Assembly (NCBI GenBank): GCA_003484265.1
Contig: DNDO01000107.1
Coordinates: 7,266-33,292 of the forward strand
DNA: 26,027 nt
Source: Anaerolineae bacterium
GTDB lineage: Bacteria > Chloroflexota > Anaerolineae > Anaerolineales > Villigracilaceae
Direction: 5' to 3'
In this document: piece by piece, positions 22,664-26,027 of the stretch
Layout of the letters: each line of letters opens with the position of its first letter
Numbering within the stretch: the first letter of the stretch is position 1
Notes under the pieces: model-generated
What the model was told of the DNA's origin: nothing
The model's database searches: none
The model's input: only the letters and a program-made list of their open reading frames with translations
Position numbers and translations under genes: made by a program

Positions 22664-24727
22664 ATGATCGCAGACTTTGGTTATGGCGTTTTAGTCGTTT
22701 CCTTTTTGACCGCGCTATACAGTGTCTTTGCCGCGATATACGGCGAGCTTAAAAAATTACCGAACATGGTGGAAAGCGCTCGCCGTGCCATGCTTCTCAC
22801 CTGGCCCCTGCTTACCTTGACGGCAGGTATCCTTATTTATTTATTGGTGAATGATCATTATGAAGTGCAATTCGTATATGAAGTGACCAGCCTCTCAATG
22901 CCCACCTACCTGAAAGTGACTGCATGGTGGGGCGGGCAGGCTGGCTCGTTGTTGTTTTGGTCGTGGCTTATGTCTGCGTTCACATCCCTCGTAACGTTCA
23001 AAAAATGGGACCGCGACCGCGAGTTCCTGCCCTGGGTGATCGCGGTGGCGGGCATCACGCTTGCGTTCTTTTTGGGGATGAACGTGGTCTTCGAGAATCC
23101 ATTTCGCCAACTTTATCAAACCTTTGAGGGGATCAATCCCTACACCTTTCAACCAGCGGATAGCATTCTCTTCACTCCGGCAGACGGACGCGGACTTAAC
23201 CCGCTGCTTCGCCATCCCGGCATGGTCATCCATCCTCCGATGCTTTATCTTGGCTTTGTTTCATTTGTCATACCGTTTGCATTCGCCATGGCGGCGTTGA
23301 TCACCGGCCGCACAGATGACCGCTGGATCCGCCTCACCCGCCGCTGGACGTTGTGGGCATGGCTCTTCCTCTCAGCAGGTCTCGTCCTTGGCGGACGCTG
23401 GGCATATGACGTGCTTGGCTGGGGCGGATACTGGGGCTGGGACCCGGTCGAGATCGCGGCGTTCATGCCGTGGCTGACAGGAACAGCGTTTCTCCATTCG
23501 GTTATGATCCAGGAAAAACGCGGTATGCTGAAACAATGGAATATGATCCTCATTGTTCTAACCTATGACCTAGTTATCTTCGGTACATTCCTGACCCGCT
23601 CAGGCGTACTTTCATCCGTGCACGCGTTTGCTGAAAGCGCCATCGGACCATTGTTCTTTGTATTTATTGGGTTTACGCTCATCACCTCAATCGCGCTAAT
23701 CATCCATCGCTGGGATTCGTTGAAATCAGAAACAAAGATGACATCCCTGCTCTCTCGCGAAGCACTATTCCTGCTCAACAACTTGCTTTTCATCGGCATT
23801 CTTGTAGTTTGTTTCTGGGGTGTCATATACCCCCTGATTTCTGAATTGTTCACCGGTCAAAAAGTGACTGTGGGTCCGCCGTTTTACGAGCGTGCCACCG
23901 GTCCGCTTTGGGCATCCCTCATGTTGTTGATGGGAATCGCCCCGCTCTCCGCATGGGGACATTCCACGGTCAAGACTCTCGGACGCGCGATCTGGAAGCC
24001 AACCGTCGGCGCGGTCATTATCACTTCCGTGATTTACGCGACTTACACACAAAAGATCATCGCTCTGATCAGCTTTTTCCTTATCGCGCTTGTCATCCTT
24101 GTAACTATTTATGAATATTGGCGCGGCGCTCATGCACGGCAGAGGAGTCAGGGCGAGAATTTCTTTGCCGCCTTTTGGAATTTGACAGGACGCAACCGCC
24201 GCCGTTATGGCGGATACATCATCCATTTGAGCATGATGCTGATGGCGATCGGCATCGTCGGCATCGAGATGTTCCAGGTGGAAACACAAGGGACAATTGC
24301 TGTTGGGGACTCCATCAATATCTCAGGTTACACGATCAAATATAAGGAAGTTGCATCCTGGGACGATAATCCCAGCGGTGTCAATTACACACGCGCCGTT
24401 GTGGAGATTTACGGCGAAGACGGGGCGTACCTCGGTAATCTGAAACCACGCAAGGATTTTTACTTCGACTCCCAACAGAATATGACGATTCCCGGTCAAC
24501 TGGCGTCGTTGAAGGATGAAGTATACGTTTTGTTGATCAATTGGGAACCGATCTCGCCGGTCGGCACAACCTTCAAGATATTCGTCAACCCGCTGGTGAA
24601 CTGGCTTTGGATGGGAAGCTTTCTTTTCATTGTTGGCATAATCATCGCGGCGTGGCCCGATAAAGATACTGAACTGGCAGTCGTCCGTTCAAGCAAACAA
24701 GTCCGCCAGGCGAGCGCGGCAGACTGA
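22664..24727 (+). CDS. ccmF: Cytochrome c haem lyase subunit CcmF
   Basis: The 687-residue polytopic protein, with many membrane helices, catalyses thioether attachment of haem to apocytochrome c with CcmH and haem-loaded CcmE. The tryptophan-rich WWD signature WGGYWGWDPVE is at 253-263, and RHPGMVIHPPMLYLGFVSF at 183-201 carries two conserved histidines (184, 190). SSVHAFA (His320) and a large outer loop (about 550-650) complete the CcmF plan. Length is typical. AGGAGA precedes the ATG. It follows ccmE after a terminator-like hairpin and precedes ccmH, as in many bacterial system I loci. Confidence 0.96.
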   Translation: MIADFGYGVLVVSFLTALYSVFAAIYGELKKLPNMVESARRAMLLTWPLLTLTAGILIYLLVNDHYEVQFVYEVTSLSMPTYLKVTAWWGGQAGSLLFWSWLMSAFTSLVTFKKWDRDREFLPWVIAVAGITLAFFLGMNVVFENPFRQLYQTFEGINPYTFQPADSILFTPADGRGLNPLLRHPGMVIHPPMLYLGFVSFVIPFAFAMAALITGRTDDRWIRLTRRWTLWAWLFLSAGLVLGGRWAYDVLGWGGYWGWDPVEIAAFMPWLTGTAFLHSVMIQEKRGMLKQWNMILIVLTYDLVIFGTFLTRSGVLSSVHAFAESAIGPLFFVFIGFTLITSIALIIHRWDSLKSETKMTSLLSREALFLLNNLLFIGILVVCFWGVIYPLISELFTGQKVTVGPPFYERATGPLWASLMLLMGIAPLSAWGHSTVKTLGRAIWKPTVGAVIITSVIYATYTQKIIALISFFLIALVILVTIYEYWRGAHARQRSQGENFFAAFWNLTGRNRRRYGGYIIHLSMMLMAIGIVGIEMFQVETQGTIAVGDSINISGYTIKYKEVASWDDNPSGVNYTRAVVEIYGEDGAYLGNLKPRKDFYFDSQQNMTIPGQLASLKDEVYVLLINWEPISPVGTTFKIFVNPLVNWLWMGSFLFIVGIIIAAWPDKDTELAVVRSSKQVRQASAAD

Positions 24728-24737
24728 ATAATGCGTA

Positions 24738-25265
24738 ATGAATAATTCACATGGGAACACTGTCATGAGTTTGATAAGTTCAAAAAAATTATTACCTATG
24801 GCGTTCTTTGTTTCGCTTCTGCTTCTTGTCCTTCTTAGCCAGTCAAACAGCGTTCTCGCACAAGGTGAAGAGCCGACAGACGATGATGTCAACCGCATTG
24901 CCAAGCAGTTGTACTGTCCTGTATGCGAAAGTACACCTTTGGATGCCTGCCCTACGGAAGCCTGCCGTCAGTGGCGCGACTTGATCCGTCAGATGCTGGC
25001 AGAGGGAAAAAGCGAAGATGAGATCAAGCAGTATTTTGTAGCTCAATACGGCGCGCGCGTGCTGAGCGATCCGCCCAATCGATTGGCGTCATACGCAGTG
25101 CCGGTCATAGCTTTTCTATTTGGAGCGCTGCTGCTATTTCGAGGGTTTCGGATGTGGATAAAGCCGGCTGAATCAGAAGCAGTTTCCAGCATGGATGAAG
25201 CGAAGCCTGTCCAGCAGGATGAATACATCCAAAAGATGGAAGAAGAATTGAATAAAAGGAAATAG
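24738..25265 (+). CDS. ccmH: Cytochrome c biogenesis thiol protein CcmH
   Basis: The 175-residue protein has a signal-anchor (about 17-42), an outer redox domain and a C-terminal membrane helix (about 118-137). The motif is YCPVC (Cys60, Cys63) where classical CcmH has LRCxxC. It is followed by LDACPTEACRQWRDLIRQML, adding Cys71 and Cys76, and by EIKQYFVAQYGARVLSDPP, a CcmH hallmark. It reduces or presents the apocytochrome CxxCH thiols to CcmF. Two starts are possible, the ATG at 24738 or the ATG at 24765; neither has a strong ribosome site, and the second still keeps the whole signal anchor. It lies between ccmF and a TlpA/CcmG thioredoxin gene. Confidence 0.93.
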   Translation: MNNSHGNTVMSLISSKKLLPMAFFVSLLLLVLLSQSNSVLAQGEEPTDDDVNRIAKQLYCPVCESTPLDACPTEACRQWRDLIRQMLAEGKSEDEIKQYFVAQYGARVLSDPPNRLASYAVPVIAFLFGALLLFRGFRMWIKPAESEAVSSMDEAKPVQQDEYIQKMEEELNKRK

Positions 25266-25270
25266 CGTTA

Positions 25271-25849
25271 ATGACTGAATTGCAAAACGATGCCCCCGTA
25301 CGCAAGGGCGTGCCGTTATGGGCGCAGATCATCATCTGGGCTTTACTGGTTGGGTTGCTAGTGATCGTTGCCATGGGACTCAACCGTGCACAACAGGGCA
25401 CCGTGCAACCGGGGCATGTCATAGATAATTTCACACTTCCATTGTTCAGCGGCTATCAATTCGAAGGCAGGAGCGAAATCCACCTTGATGATTTTCGAGG
25501 GAAGATCGTCGTTATTAACTTCTGGGCGTCATGGTGCAAGCCTTGCGAACAGGAAGCCGCTGAAATGCAAACGGCGTGGGAAGAATACGGACCGACGGGA
25601 GAGGTGATCTTCATCGGCGTGGACTATGTGGACACGGAACCGGATGCGCGGGTATATTTGAAGAAATTTGGGATCACATATCCCAACGGTCCAGATCTTG
25701 CCACACATATCTCACAATACTTCCGCATCAAGGGTGTGCCTGAAACTTATTTTGTCGACCGCGATGGCGTACTGCACTATGTGCAGGTGGGTCCATTTTC
25801 GTCAATTGACCAGATCAGAAACATCATAGACCCAATACTCGCCGAATAG
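25271..25849 (+). CDS. Membrane-anchored thioredoxin of TlpA/CcmG (DsbE) type
   Basis: This 192-residue protein has one N-terminal membrane helix (about 17-37) and an outward-facing thioredoxin domain. The active site is FWASWCKPC (Cys89, Cys92), with cis-Pro157 in KGVPETYFVD. It supplies electrons to keep CcmH and apocytochrome cysteines reduced. The long insertion before residue 80 (GYQFEGRSEIHLDDFRGK) is the usual TlpA/CcmG edge. The ATG is six bases after the ccmH stop. The ccm context favours a CcmG role over a general TlpA role. Confidence 0.93.
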   Translation: MTELQNDAPVRKGVPLWAQIIIWALLVGLLVIVAMGLNRAQQGTVQPGHVIDNFTLPLFSGYQFEGRSEIHLDDFRGKIVVINFWASWCKPCEQEAAEMQTAWEEYGPTGEVIFIGVDYVDTEPDARVYLKKFGITYPNGPDLATHISQYFRIKGVPETYFVDRDGVLHYVQVGPFSSIDQIRNIIDPILAE

Positions 25850-25856
25850 AGGGAAC

Positions 25857-26027
25857 ATGCAAACTGCCGCATTATTGCTTACGCTTGGGGTCATCATCCT
25901 TGTTGGTCTGTATTTATATGCCCCATTTCTTGAACGCCAATCACGCCGCATAAGGCAGGAAGAACACGATCTCTCTTCGCTGATGGCGGAGCGCGACCGC
26001 GCTGTCAACTCATTGCAGGAACTCGAT
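25857..26027 (+). CDS. CcmI-like membrane protein, 5' part (runs off the window)
   Basis: This frame is open from an ATG at 25857 to the window end, 57 codons with no stop, and GAGGGAA lies just before it. It starts MQTAALLLTLGVIILVGLYLYAPF in its first 24 residues: one membrane helix (about 4-22), then a charged helix (ERQSRRIRQEEHDL) and ERDRAVNSLQELD. Short membrane-plus-coiled-coil proteins with an 'AL-ELD' motif follow TlpA genes in ccm clusters, like CcmI, which chaperones apocytochrome. The C-terminus is not visible, so the class is provisional. Confidence 0.65.
   Translation, partial: MQTAALLLTLGVIILVGLYLYAPFLERQSRRIRQEEHDLSSLMAERDRAVNSLQELD

Noticed and set aside
23765..24289. Minus-strand frame of 174 codons
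   Set aside because: Antisense shadow inside ccmF; low-complexity charged sequence with no domain.
24726..24750. Repetitive AT-rich stretch with AATAATGCGTAATGAATAATTC
   Set aside because: It looks like a short degenerate filler repeat between ccmF and ccmH, but only one copy is in the window, so no repeat family can be claimed.
1..26027. CRISPR arrays, tRNA/rRNA genes, insertion sequences, phage or defence genes
   Set aside because: No regularly spaced repeats, RNA gene signatures or transposase/integrase motifs were found.

Overview
The window looks like a chromosomal segment of a bacterium from the Chloroflexota, most likely an Anaerolineae-type lineage. This is an inference from gene content: a very large multi-GAF histidine kinase, a DUF4388 protein paired with an MglA-like small GTPase, a gluzincin 'peptidase MA-like' surface protein, Thr/Pro-rich lipoproteins, and a cytochrome c maturation (Ccm) set whose CcmE carries Cys-x3-Tyr instead of the usual His. 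No rRNA, tRNA, CRISPR array, transposase or phage gene was seen. The region reads as ordinary core chromosome with one unusual signalling/lipid operon.

Layout. (1) Positions 1-1900, minus strand: a thiamine unit with a consensus-like promoter, a TPP riboswitch, an intrinsic terminator that forms its expression platform, thiamine pyrophosphokinase, and a ThiB-type lipoprotein. The transporter permease and ATPase would lie beyond position 1. (2) Positions 1930-16878, minus strand: a tightly packed ten-gene set behind a good -35/-10 promoter at 16850-16878. In transcription order it encodes a DUF4388 protein, an MglA-like GTPase, an alpha/beta hydrolase, a V4R-domain protein, a left-handed beta-helix protein, a long-chain acyl-ACP reductase-like enzyme, a receiver plus degenerate GGDEF protein, a 2477-residue kinase with eleven GAF domains, a lone receiver, and a second alpha/beta hydrolase whose nucleophile serine is glycine. 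Nine junctions are 0-24 nt or overlapping, except an 85-nt gap before the beta-helix gene. (3) Positions 16925-19922, plus strand: a membrane-anchored zinc metallopeptidase overlapping a peptide-type substrate-binding protein. (4) Positions 19986-21949: a divergent pair, a LysM lipoprotein (minus) and an aldo/keto reductase (plus), sharing a 44-bp intergenic region. (5) Positions 22125-26027, plus strand: ccmE, ccmF, ccmH, a TlpA/CcmG thioredoxin and the start of a CcmI-like protein, which runs off the window.

The best candidate for something undescribed is region 2. It appears to join a large cytoplasmic small-molecule sensor and phosphorelay to a fatty-aldehyde-forming reductase, a hydrocarbon-ligand (V4R) domain, two related hydrolases and a GTPase/DUF4388 module. 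My working idea is sensor-controlled production or modification of a long-chain lipid. It rests on family knowledge and gene order only.
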